A stretch of DNA of 64,000 nt from Pseudomonadota bacterium (GTDB lineage: Bacteria > Pseudomonadota > Gammaproteobacteria > Steroidobacterales > Steroidobacteraceae). Numbering within the stretch: the first letter of the stretch is position 1; each line of letters opens with the position of its first letter. Both the position numbers and the translations under genes were made by a program. A model generated the notes under the pieces. The model was not told the origin of the DNA, did no database searches, and was given only the letters and a program-made list of their open reading frames with translations. Of the stretch, positions 57,401 through 64,000 are shown piece by piece. Where the stretch lies: NCBI GenBank assembly GCA_021847105.1, contig JAJZUT010000002.1, positions 186,001-250,000 of the forward strand, written 5' to 3'.

Positions 57401-58219
57401 AAGCGCACTTTAGAGACTCAATTGCGCCGCGCGCTCGAGAACGAGGAGTTCGTGCTGCACTATCAGCCCAAGCTCGAACTGCAGTCGCGGCGCATCGTCG
57501 GCGTCGAAGCGCTCCTGCGCTGGCAGAGCCCGGAGCTCGGGCTTGTTGCCCCGATGAGATTCATTCCACTGCTGGAGGAGACGGGGCTGATTCTGGAAGT
57601 CGGCGCCTGGGCGTTATCGAGAGCCGCCCTTGACCATCGCCTCTGGATGCAGCGCGGCCTCGCTCCACCGCGGGTTGCCGTAAACGTGTCGGCCGTTCAG
57701 CTGCGCAAGGGCAATTTCGTTGAAACCGTGGTGAACGCGTTGCAAGACGGAGCACCGCAAGCGGGAATTGATCTGGAAATCACCGAAAGTCTGCTGATGG
57801 AGAACGTAGCGGGGAACATCCGTCAGCTGCAGGAGCTGCGCGAGCGTGGAATCATGATCGCCATCGATGATTTCGGCACCGGCTACTCGTCATTGAGCTA
57901 CCTCGCGCGCCTGCCCGTGCACGCGTTGAAGATTGACCGGTCGTTCATCCTCGCCATGTCTGACGACCCCGACACGATGACACTGGTGCAGACGATCATC
58001 TCGCTGGCACATTCGCTGAATCTGCGAGTCATTGCCGAAGGCGTGGAGTCGCAAGAACAGGCCAAGCTCCTGCGGCTGCTGCGCTGTGACCAGATTCAGG
58101 GGTATCTCGTCAGCCACCCTCTGCCGTTCGAGCAGATGACCGAGTTGCTGGACGGAACGGGGGGATCGGCGAGAACACCGGACAGTCCTAGCTCGGGAGG
58201 GGAATCGTTATCTCCCTGA
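54473..58219 (+). CDS. PAS(x5)-GAF-GGDEF-EAL c-di-GMP phosphodiesterase
   Basis: Cytoplasmic sensor-enzyme of ~1248 aa. Five PAS/PAC units (~10-125, 130-245, 255-375, 380-505, 505-630; PAC motifs such as IAGVAEDITERR and IARNITERKRAE), a GAF domain (~640-790), a GGDEF domain (~800-960) and an EAL domain (~970-1225). The GGDEF active site reads IAGDVL, so cyclase activity is not expected; it may bind GTP. The EAL keeps EALLRW, NVSAVQL, LEITES, IDDFGTGYSS, LKIDRSF, AEGVES and QIQGYLVS, so it should hydrolyse c-di-GMP. I chose GTG 54473; ATG 54528 is possible. Confidence 0.88.
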   Translation: MKKKAPEPTTEARELLESMTDAGLVVNAAGTILSANARAEQLLGYAPHELHGMALEQLVPASLRRSHVAQRGDYFQHPRARPMGVGISLSAARKDGTELPVEISLTPVSLAADTVVIASLRTIGEREQWYRSMFEHLAVGIVHSDPAGRFLSVNDRFCKLIGYTRSEALALDIRSLTHPSDFAHTAQARARAVEGMLPEYQLDVRLIAKSGASIWTHIITSIVRHIDGGMPHFISLIQDISAQKQTEERSHESERRFRDVTENIREVFWLSDINKREILYVSPAFREIWGRDCEELYRAPQMWLDAVHPDDRPRVIDATHAKQAAGTYDEEYRITRPSGEIRWIRDRAFPVRGDDPEISRIAGVAEDITERRLASDALRESERRFREILGNIHLASVMLDRDARITYCNDFMLQLSGWSREEVLGRNWFELFIPPGQTSEIAGVFTEVLADTPTAWHNENEILTRSGDRRLIRWNNIVLRSSTGEVVGLAGIGEDVTERRQTEVMRARLAAIVESSDDAIIGKTLDGIITSWNAAARALFGYTADEALGRPIVMLLPPDRLAEEVEILERLRRGERIRHFETVRRRKDGTLVDVSLSISPILDARGHIVGASKIARNITERKRAELKIRHLNRVYAVLSGINALIVRVRDREDLFREACRIAVEEGNFILAWLGLIDPAARRLRILAWHGADPDYISRIPLELGNPGEAGRGLSGVAIAEGKSVISNDVERDERFLLKSESAQRGIRSTVYIPLSIGGTVVGVLALYSREAGFFDAAEMRLLEELAGDIAFALDHIEKANRVDYLAYYDPLTGLANRSLLIERLNQQVLSAQAAHETAALVLADIERFRTVNDSLGRQVGDALLTQLAHRLSQVAGSGRSARIAGDVLAITLPAGDDRSAIEQTVVDLWNKIFGAPLMVNGTEIRVSARAGIAIFPADGTNAEALIACAETALRKAKESGEARVFHAPEMAARSAEKRTLETQLRRALENEEFVLHYQPKLELQSRRIVGVEALLRWQSPELGLVAPMRFIPLLEETGLILEVGAWALSRAALDHRLWMQRGLAPPRVAVNVSAVQLRKGNFVETVVNALQDGAPQAGIDLEITESLLMENVAGNIRQLQELRERGIMIAIDDFGTGYSSLSYLARLPVHALKIDRSFILAMSDDPDTMTLVQTIISLAHSLNLRVIAEGVESQEQAKLLRLLRCDQIQGYLVSHPLPFEQMTELLDGTGGSARTPDSPSSGGESLSP

Positions 58220-58335
58220 TCGAGTGTGTCAGCGCAAGAACGGGGCAACTTTCGATTTGTGCGCCGCTTCGGGGCAGTGCAGGCGATGACTGCTTGACCG
58301 TTCGGGTCGCAGACTACATGCCCGCAGAGACCTCC

Positions 58336-58902
58336 TCACTTGATACGAGAGTCAGGCAGAGCCGCCCACGATCCCGTACCCGTACCCGGCAAACGCCGAT
58401 ACGCCAGCCGGTCGGACTGATACGAGCTGATCCAGAGCCGAGTGCCAATTACAAGCCCCGTGGTGGCCCCATTGAACGCCGGGTTCGGCTCACCGTACGC
58501 AAGGACGTGAAAGCGCATTGTTTTCGGACTCAGCGTTGCCACGACGTAACCCCGATGACAGCGCATCGGATCCGCCTTGCCGTGGATTACTTTCCTCACC
58601 CCACCACAGGCAGGCTCATCGTATGTCATACCTGCCGCGATGAGCCGATCTCCAAACCAGTGGATGTTGTCTGGCATGAATCCCGGCGCAATCGCCGAAC
58701 GCAACGGGTGTCGCGTGTCGCCTCGCCGATATTCATAGACCGCATGCAGACCGAAGGCAACGACGTAGAATCGTCTGCCATCGGGACCGGCCGCCAAGCC
58801 ATTGTTACCCGGCAATTCGGTGCCGGCGAGGATATGGAAATGAAGTGTCTTCGGACGCCACTGCAGAACCGCCGCAACTGCAGCGCGGATGCGAACTGGG
58901 AA
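58336..58902 (-). pseudogene. Truncated SMP-30/strictosidine-synthase-like gene (C-terminal half)
   Basis: The open frame encodes the last ~180 residues of an SMP-30-like beta-propeller: LQWRPKTLHFHILAG, ELPGNNGLAAGPDGRRFYV, GFMPDNIHWFGDRLIAAGM, DEPACGG, RGYVVATLSP, NPAFNGATTG and SSYQSDRLAYR, all in family order. An in-frame TGA (58905-58903) lies just upstream and no N-terminal half is present in any frame, so the gene is broken. Intact relatives are roughly twice as long and begin with a signal peptide. ATG 58815 would give a 159-aa piece, unlikely to fold. Confidence 0.7.
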
Positions 58903-58906
58903 TCAC

Positions 58907-59302
58907 TCAGGCCGGCCGCAATGGTAAACGGACCAGTTTGTTCACTTGAGAATCTACCCCTCGCCAAGGCCTCACGTCAACCTGAACAGTCCGATCTTCA
59001 TCGTCTCCCAGCACATACCGGGCTCTCCGTCCGATGCGCACGCCGTGGGCAGCTGTACTGAACTCATTCGTGATTGCGACCACAGACACAGTCGCGCCGC
59101 AGTAGAGCTCCGGAATCGCGAGAGTGCGCAAAGGTGCCGCAACGCGAAGCTGAGTGATCAGATTTAATCCGCGGTTGTCCGTTCGGCGCTTTACCCTGTC
59201 ATCGTCGTACCAGACAGTCCGCTCTGTATTCGACTCATCTAAATCGGCTTCCCTCGGTACGAGTCTTGCGCGGACCGCAAAGCGCCAGCGAATGCGTCCG
59301 GC
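58907..59302 (-). pseudogene. Remnant of an unidentified gene
   Basis: An open frame of ~130 codons running from an in-frame TAG (59305-59303) to a TGA at 58907, with protein-like composition (WRFAVRARLVPREADLDES, LAIPELYCGATVSVVAITNE, HGVRIGRRARYVLGDDED). It lacks an upstream start of usual type; the first ATG would leave 74 codons. I do not recognise the family. It stops 4 bp before the truncated SMP-30-like frame, suggesting a junction of two broken genes. Confidence 0.4.
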
Positions 59303-59492
59303 CTAAAAATCTGGCGGAGAAGGCTGGTCCGAGACCAGGCAGACGTACTCCGATACCGCGCGCCGACGTTCCCGCTTCGCAGTCACGTCGCAGGGTGGAC
59401 GGGTGGTGCAGAAATATACACCACTCTTTCGGCACAGCGAGTTGTCTCCCCAGACATACGCACTGTAGCGCGAGCCGCAACACGACGAACTC

Positions 59493-60974
59493 TCATGGGC
59501 TCGCGCGTGCGATGCGAACTTGGCTCTGCGCGGTACGCATGAACTTCTGTGCGACCGTGAGCGGACTCTGCATGGCATCTTCAAGTCTGCCGAGCGCCTG
59601 CTGCGCTTGAACGAGTGCCGCGAGACACTCCTGCACGCCAGCTTGGTAGGCAAGACGGGCATTGGCCAAATCGAGCGGCTGCAACTCACCGGCGTTCACC
59701 TGCGCAGCGACCGAATGAAGCGCGTTTCGGAGCCCTCCCTGCACCGACTCCGTTGTCCGGAGCTGCGCCCGCGCCGAGTCGTACGCAGCCAATGCCTCAT
59801 CGATCTGTGTGAGCGCATTCGACTGCACCACCTGAAAATGCGCGGCCGCCAACGCGCGTCGCGCCTTGGCTTCGGCGATCGGCCCCTGGTTATGATTCAG
59901 GATCGGAAGCGGAAGCGAGAGCCCGAGCTCCCACTCTCTGTCGCCGGCGAGCTGTGCGTTCCAGGCGAAGCCCGGACCGAGGTGAATATCCGGCCATTGA
60001 CGCGCGATCTGCAGCTGCAGAGCGCTTTGGCTGGCCTCGAAGCGCTCAAGGGCGGCGCGGACATCCGCGCGTTCGAGAAGCGCCTGTTGCCTCACCACAG
60101 GACGGGTGAGTGCCAGGGGAAACGTCCGCAGATCGGCAAACGAGAATCGCACGTCGGTGAGGGCCCGAGGCGCCACACCTATCGCGCCGGCAAGCGCGAT
60201 GCGGGCTTGCTGCAAGCGACCGGCGGCGGCTTGCGTCGCAACGATCACGCGATCGAGCGCGATGCGCGCCTGCGCCACCTCGTAGCTCGAGACATTGCCC
60301 GCTCTCAACTGGCCTTCGAGCAAGCGAAGCAGGTCCCGCCGTGTCCCTGCTTCCTGCGTCAGCAGCGCTTCTGACTGACGGGCCGCGTACAGCGCAAGAA
60401 GCGCCTTCCGCAATTGACTGCGGACCTGCCAAACGGTACCCACCAAGTCCCAGCGCGCCGCAGCCGCCTGATGCTCAGCCACCGCAAGACGATCTGCACG
60501 CCGCCCCGCCGTCTCGATGGTCCAGTCAAAAGTCAGCGGAACCACCCAAGGGTGTACCGCTCCTGGAACACCTGCATCGTACCCGGGAGTGACAGCAATC
60601 GACGGGTTGGGTCGCTCTGCAGCGGTGATCCGCTCAGCCTGTGCGGCGAGCAGCCGCTCGCGCGCCTCAGCAAGAGTGGGCTGATAGTAGAACGCCGCCA
60701 ACGTCAACGCCTTCAATGTCCAATCGGCGCTCGGTGCAGGCTCTTTGACGTGATTGGCAGCCAGAAACGCTCGCAGCCCCGGCGCCGCCAGGGACCGCGC
60801 CTCGAAGTGCGCAATGCTGGTCTGGGCGGACAATTGCTTCGGCTGAAAATGAGCGCAGGCGGCGAGTTGACTCAGGCACGCCATAACCAGCGCGCCGCGG
60901 ACTGCATGCCAGGCCGGGCACGCTCCTCGGGTGATCCGCTGGAAACGGTCTTTCGTCTTTGCCTGGATGACCAT
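59493..60974 (-). CDS. Outer membrane efflux lipoprotein (TolC/CusC-CzcC family)
   Basis: Outer-membrane channel of a tripartite efflux pump, 493 aa. The N-terminus has a signal with lipobox LAAC (SQLAACAHF, Cys ~40), then two TolC repeats of long helices (LAEARERLLAAQAERITAAERPN; YEVAQARIALDRVIVATQAAA; in parts) and GLSLPLPILNHNQGPIAEAKARR. ATG 60974 lies in the shared regulatory region with the divergent fusion-protein and RND genes, its functional partners. Confidence 0.9.
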   Translation of the reverse strand: MVIQAKTKDRFQRITRGACPAWHAVRGALVMACLSQLAACAHFQPKQLSAQTSIAHFEARSLAAPGLRAFLAANHVKEPAPSADWTLKALTLAAFYYQPTLAEARERLLAAQAERITAAERPNPSIAVTPGYDAGVPGAVHPWVVPLTFDWTIETAGRRADRLAVAEHQAAAARWDLVGTVWQVRSQLRKALLALYAARQSEALLTQEAGTRRDLLRLLEGQLRAGNVSSYEVAQARIALDRVIVATQAAAGRLQQARIALAGAIGVAPRALTDVRFSFADLRTFPLALTRPVVRQQALLERADVRAALERFEASQSALQLQIARQWPDIHLGPGFAWNAQLAGDREWELGLSLPLPILNHNQGPIAEAKARRALAAAHFQVVQSNALTQIDEALAAYDSARAQLRTTESVQGGLRNALHSVAAQVNAGELQPLDLANARLAYQAGVQECLAALVQAQQALGRLEDAMQSPLTVAQKFMRTAQSQVRIARASP

Positions 60975-61019
60975 TTAGGCACTATACTGGAGCCCGACTG
61001 GGGGATGTTATACCTAAAT
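60973..61019. promoter_or_regulatory. Divergent efflux promoter with ATTTAGG/CCTAAAT inverted repeat
   Basis: ATTTAGG (60973-60979) and CCTAAAT (61013-61019) flank an A/T-rich segment. A TATACT (60983-60988) with TTGCCT 18 bp upstream (60959-60964) could drive the plus-strand genes. The repeat may bind a metal- or stress-responsive regulator encoded elsewhere; none lies in the window. Confidence 0.4.
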
Positions 61020-61211
61020 CAATTGGTAATGTCGGTTAGCTTTTGGCGGCGCCGAAAGTAGCCAACTCCAACCCGCGAATCGCCGTACAGCCGGAGAGCG
61101 CTTTGTTGCGGCCGGAGTTGAGAAACACTAATCGGAGCGCCTTGGCGTGGCGCGAGGGAGCCATGACGCGACCGAAGCCAGTTGCCACAATTCGAGCACT
61201 GGAGTCCGCCG

Positions 61212-62171
61212 ATGACGCCGCTGAAGTCCCTACTATTGCCGCTCTGCGTGGCACTGGTGCTGTCGGTCGCAGCGCGCGCCCCGGCCGGTCAAGCACAGGC
61301 TGCAACCGACGGCGGCAATAGACTGCCGGCGCTCAGCGCAGCACAGCAGCACGCAGTCGGCATCATCGTCGCCGCAGCGCCAACCATAGAACTGCCACGA
61401 CGCACCGCTGCTTACGGTCGCGTGCTCGACCCGTCGCAATTGGTGGCCGACGAGGGCCAGCTCGAATCTGCCCGGGCGGCAATCCGGGCGGCCGACGCGG
61501 AGACCGCCCGGTTAAAGAGGTTGTATCGCGGCGCCAACGCCTCCCTCAAGGCACTGCAATTGGCCGAGGCGACGCAGGCAGAAGCCCAGGCCCGCGCACG
61601 ACAGGCACGAGCCACATTCCTGCTGCACTGGGCCCCCCTGGCGCGGCTCGGGGCCGCGCAACGCACCCGCCTGGTGGCTTCGATCATCGACGGCCGTGTG
61701 CTGCTGCTGCGCGCCGACCTGCTCGGCCGCCATAGTCTAGGCAAGCTGCCCATGCAGGCGTTGGTCGATGTTGACGGACTCGAGGTTCCCGCGCACGTGC
61801 TCGGTGCGTTGTCGCAATCGGCCGGCCTGCAGAGCGTCGGGCTGCTATTGCAGATGTCCCATCCGCCCGCCGGCCTCGGTCCTGGCGCACGCCTGCCGGT
61901 GAATCTCGAGGGCAGCGGCATCAATGGGCGCGTGGTGCCCAGAGGCGCGCTGCTCTATGGGCAGCGCGGTGCCTACGTCTACCGGGTGTTGCCGCAGAAG
62001 ACGAAGGACGGCGACACACTGTTCGCACCGTTGCGCGTCACGCCCCTACAGATGGTCGACGGCGCCTGGCTCGTGAGCGGACTGCATGCAGGTGAGCGCA
62101 TTGTCGTTCGGGGCGCTGGCGTGCTGTGGTCCCTGCAGGGGCTGGGCCGCCTTGCCGGTGGCGACGACTAA
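61212..62171 (+). CDS. RND efflux periplasmic adaptor (membrane fusion protein)
   Basis: Periplasmic adaptor of 319 aa, shorter than usual (~380-500). A signal peptide (LLLPLCVALVLSVAARAPAG) is followed by a helical hairpin (QLESARAAIRAADAETARLKRLYR, AEATQAEAQARARQARATF; in parts), a beta-barrel (RLPVNLEGSGINGRVVPRGALL) and a membrane-proximal domain ending VSGLHAGERIVVRGAGVL. The lipoyl half-motifs that normally flank the hairpin are not recognisable. The last base of its TAA is the first base of the RND start (TAATG), so they are coupled. ATG 61212 is chosen. Confidence 0.82.
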   Translation: MTPLKSLLLPLCVALVLSVAARAPAGQAQAATDGGNRLPALSAAQQHAVGIIVAAAPTIELPRRTAAYGRVLDPSQLVADEGQLESARAAIRAADAETARLKRLYRGANASLKALQLAEATQAEAQARARQARATFLLHWAPLARLGAAQRTRLVASIIDGRVLLLRADLLGRHSLGKLPMQALVDVDGLEVPAHVLGALSQSAGLQSVGLLLQMSHPPAGLGPGARLPVNLEGSGINGRVVPRGALLYGQRGAYVYRVLPQKTKDGDTLFAPLRVTPLQMVDGAWLVSGLHAGERIVVRGAGVLWSLQGLGRLAGGDD

Positions 62172-64000
62172 TGCTCAGCGCCATCGTCCGCGCCTCTCTG
62201 GCACATCCGCGCATCGTCACCGCGCTTTCGATCCTGATTGCGATCCTCAGTTTCCGCGCTCTGCTGCACGCACGCTTCGACGTCTTTCCGAACTTCGCTC
62301 CGCCGCACGTGACGGTTCAGACCGAAGCACCAGGTCTCGACGCCCAACAGGTCGAGGCGCTGGTGACGCGTCCGCTGGAGGGAATGCTGGGCGGCACCGA
62401 GGGCGTCCAGACGCTGCGCTCGAAATCCATGCAGGGCCTGTCGGTGATCAAGATCGTGTTCAAGCGCCGCGGCAATCCCTACCGGCAGCGCCAGGTAGTC
62501 ACCGAGCGACTGGCGGGTGCCGCAGCGGTCCTGCCGGCCGGCGTCGGCTCGCCGCTCCTTTCGCCACTGTCATCGTCCATGCAGTACCTGCTGCATTTCG
62601 GCTTCACCAGCGACCGGCTGACGCCCGTTCAGCTGCGCAGCCTCGCACGCTGGACCATCGAGCCGCAGATCCTATCGGTGCCGGGCGTCTCCCAAGTCAT
62701 GTTGTACGGTGGCGCGGAACGTGAGCGGCAGGTGATCGTCAACCCGCAGAAGCTGGCAGCTGCCGGAGTGACCCTGAATGAGGTGATTCGTGCGACCCGA
62801 AGGGCAACGACCCTGATCGGCGGCGGCTATATCCAGACACCGTCACAGCGCATCGTGTTGCGCGAGCAGGCACCGGGCGTGACGCCGCTGGCTCTCTCAG
62901 ATGCGGTGGTCGCGACGCACCACGGACTTCCTATCCGCCTCGGTGACGTCGCCACAGTACGCGATGGTGCAGCGCCACGCTTCGGCGACGGAGTCATCGG
63001 CGATCAGCCGGGCATCCTGGTTGAGACATCTACGCAATACGGCGCCAACACACTGACGGTCAGCCGCGCGCTGGAGCACCGGCTGGACCAGATCGCACCG
63101 GCGCTGAAGAAGGAGGGAGTGATTTACCACCCGGCGCTTCTTCGGCCGGCAAGCTTCATTGAGAGCGCGCTGAGCAAGCTGCGCGCCTCGCTGCTGATCG
63201 GTGCCGTCCTGGTGGTGATTCTGCTGCTCGCGACGTTGCGTGACTGGCGCGGCGCGCTGATCTCATTTTCGTCCATACCGCTGTCGCTCTTGGCCACGGT
63301 GTGGATTCTCGAGATCTTCGGACTTTCGCTGAACACCATGACCATTGGCGGCCTGGTGGTCGCGCTCGGCGTAGTCGTGGACGATGCGGTGATCGACGTC
63401 GAGAATATCACTCGCAGACGGCGCAATGCCGGTGGGGAACTCGACGCGCGGCAGCTGTTCGTGGGCGCCTCGCTCGAGGTGCGGCAGCCGGTGTTCTACG
63501 CCACGGCTGCCGTGGCGGTGGCGTTCCTGCCGATCGTCATGCTCACCGGCATCCAGGGTTCATTTTTCAGACCGCTGTCGATGGCCTTCCTGCTCGCGGT
63601 CGGCATCTCGCTGCTGGTGGCGATGAGCGCGACGCCCGCACTGTGTGCGTTGTTGATGCGCAGACAGAAGCCGCCGGCTGAAGCGCGCTTTCTCATCGGC
63701 TGCAAGCACTTCCAGCGACGCGTGATCGAACGGCTTTACCGGCACCCGCGCTTGGTGCTCGCACTGCTGCTCGGCTCGGGACTCGCCGGGGCGGCGTTGC
63801 TGCCGCTGTTTGGCCAGCGTTTGCTGCCAAACTTCCGTGAGAACTACCTGATCGCCCATGCCAGCCTGCGTCCCGGCATCTCGTTGCGCGAAACGACTCG
63901 GGTAGGCGTGCGCATCGCCAAGCGGCTGCAGGCGATCCCGGGCGTCAAGACTGTGGCAGAGCAAATCGGACGCGCCGTAAATGGTCAGGACCGAGACGCG
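62171..64000 (+). CDS. RND efflux transporter, CusA/CzcA-like (partial)
   Basis: Inner-membrane proton-driven pump; 610 codons are visible and the 3' end is beyond the window. TM1 (IVRASLAHPRIVTALSILIAIL), the porter domain start (FDVFPNFAPPHVTVQTEAPGLDAQQVEALVTRPLE, in part), TM2-TM4 (LLIGAVLVVILLLATLRDWRGAL, LNTMTIGGLVVALGVVVDDAVIDVEN) and LRRRR-type loops are typical of the heavy-metal HME branch. TM4 reads VVDDAVIDVEN, with the paired acidic residues of the proton relay. The exported cation or compound is not determined. Confidence 0.9.
   Translation, partial: MLSAIVRASLAHPRIVTALSILIAILSFRALLHARFDVFPNFAPPHVTVQTEAPGLDAQQVEALVTRPLEGMLGGTEGVQTLRSKSMQGLSVIKIVFKRRGNPYRQRQVVTERLAGAAAVLPAGVGSPLLSPLSSSMQYLLHFGFTSDRLTPVQLRSLARWTIEPQILSVPGVSQVMLYGGAERERQVIVNPQKLAAAGVTLNEVIRATRRATTLIGGGYIQTPSQRIVLREQAPGVTPLALSDAVVATHHGLPIRLGDVATVRDGAAPRFGDGVIGDQPGILVETSTQYGANTLTVSRALEHRLDQIAPALKKEGVIYHPALLRPASFIESALSKLRASLLIGAVLVVILLLATLRDWRGALISFSSIPLSLLATVWILEIFGLSLNTMTIGGLVVALGVVVDDAVIDVENITRRRRNAGGELDARQLFVGASLEVRQPVFYATAAVAVAFLPIVMLTGIQGSFFRPLSMAFLLAVGISLLVAMSATPALCALLMRRQKPPAEARFLIGCKHFQRRVIERLYRHPRLVLALLLGSGLAGAALLPLFGQRLLPNFRENYLIAHASLRPGISLRETTRVGVRIAKRLQAIPGVKTVAEQIGRAVNGQDRDA

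Noticed and set aside
58294..59061. 255-codon open frame on the plus strand in the decayed region
   Set aside because: Antisense to the SMP-30-like remnant, whose family motifs occur in order on the minus strand; the plus-strand frame has no motif.

Overview
The window is a high-GC chromosomal segment from a Gammaproteobacterium. Likely relatives are the Xanthomonadales, Nevskiales or Steroidobacterales, but I cannot fix the genus. This rests on the gene content (gltBD, tex, folE2, trxC, cbpA-cbpM, a DUF3683 flavoprotein, CusA/CzcA-type RND efflux), on many c-di-GMP enzymes and on a CRP/Clp-type operator. I see no rRNA, tRNA, CRISPR, phage or insertion sequence, and most of it reads as ordinary chromosome.

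Layout. 1-3350 (minus): a MarR regulator, a SAM methyltransferase and an osmoprotectant ABC transporter whose genes overlap, with a MarR-like operator before the methyltransferase. 3454-4572: an MscS channel. 4573-15107: a sigma70-like promoter, a long structured leader, then gltB, gltD and a giant FAD/Fe-S oxidoreductase. 15121-23379: a two-sided envelope cluster (LolA-like protein, SpoIIM, RDD / membrane protein, DUF4129, DUF4350, MoxR ATPase, DUF58, DUF3887-like). 23430-24968: a glutathione S-transferase and a short-chain dehydrogenase. 25174-29900: a J-domain/PilZ fusion, a REC-EAL phosphodiesterase and a hybrid histidine kinase. 30483-31841: a second MscS protein.

32008-34854 is the most coherent regulatory unit. 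folE2 diverges from a MerR-type regulator with a cobalamin domain and the Wx9EH signature of CarH/LitR photoreceptors. A Rieske oxygenase overlaps the regulator's end. The shared intergenic region carries a good sigma70 promoter towards folE2 and repeated TTGTC/GACAA elements. 34880-40914: tex, an MHYT-GGDEF-EAL protein with a near-consensus CRP/Clp site, and a GAF-GGDEF cyclase. 40934-50090: small stand-alone proteins, a large secreted BNR-repeat protein, a LysR regulator facing a CDGSH iron-sulfur protein, a GFA-family protein and an ABC-2 exporter. 50183-58219: trxC, cbpA-cbpM, a GGDEF cyclase, a lone PAS protein and a five-PAS GAF/GGDEF/EAL phosphodiesterase.

58220-59492 is a decayed stretch with a truncated SMP-30-like gene and another gene remnant. 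59493-64000 is a divergent tripartite RND efflux locus cut by the window edge.

Main themes: nitrogen assimilation (gltBD), c-di-GMP signalling (five enzymes and one PilZ effector), envelope and osmotic physiology, and a probable B12-based light-response locus.
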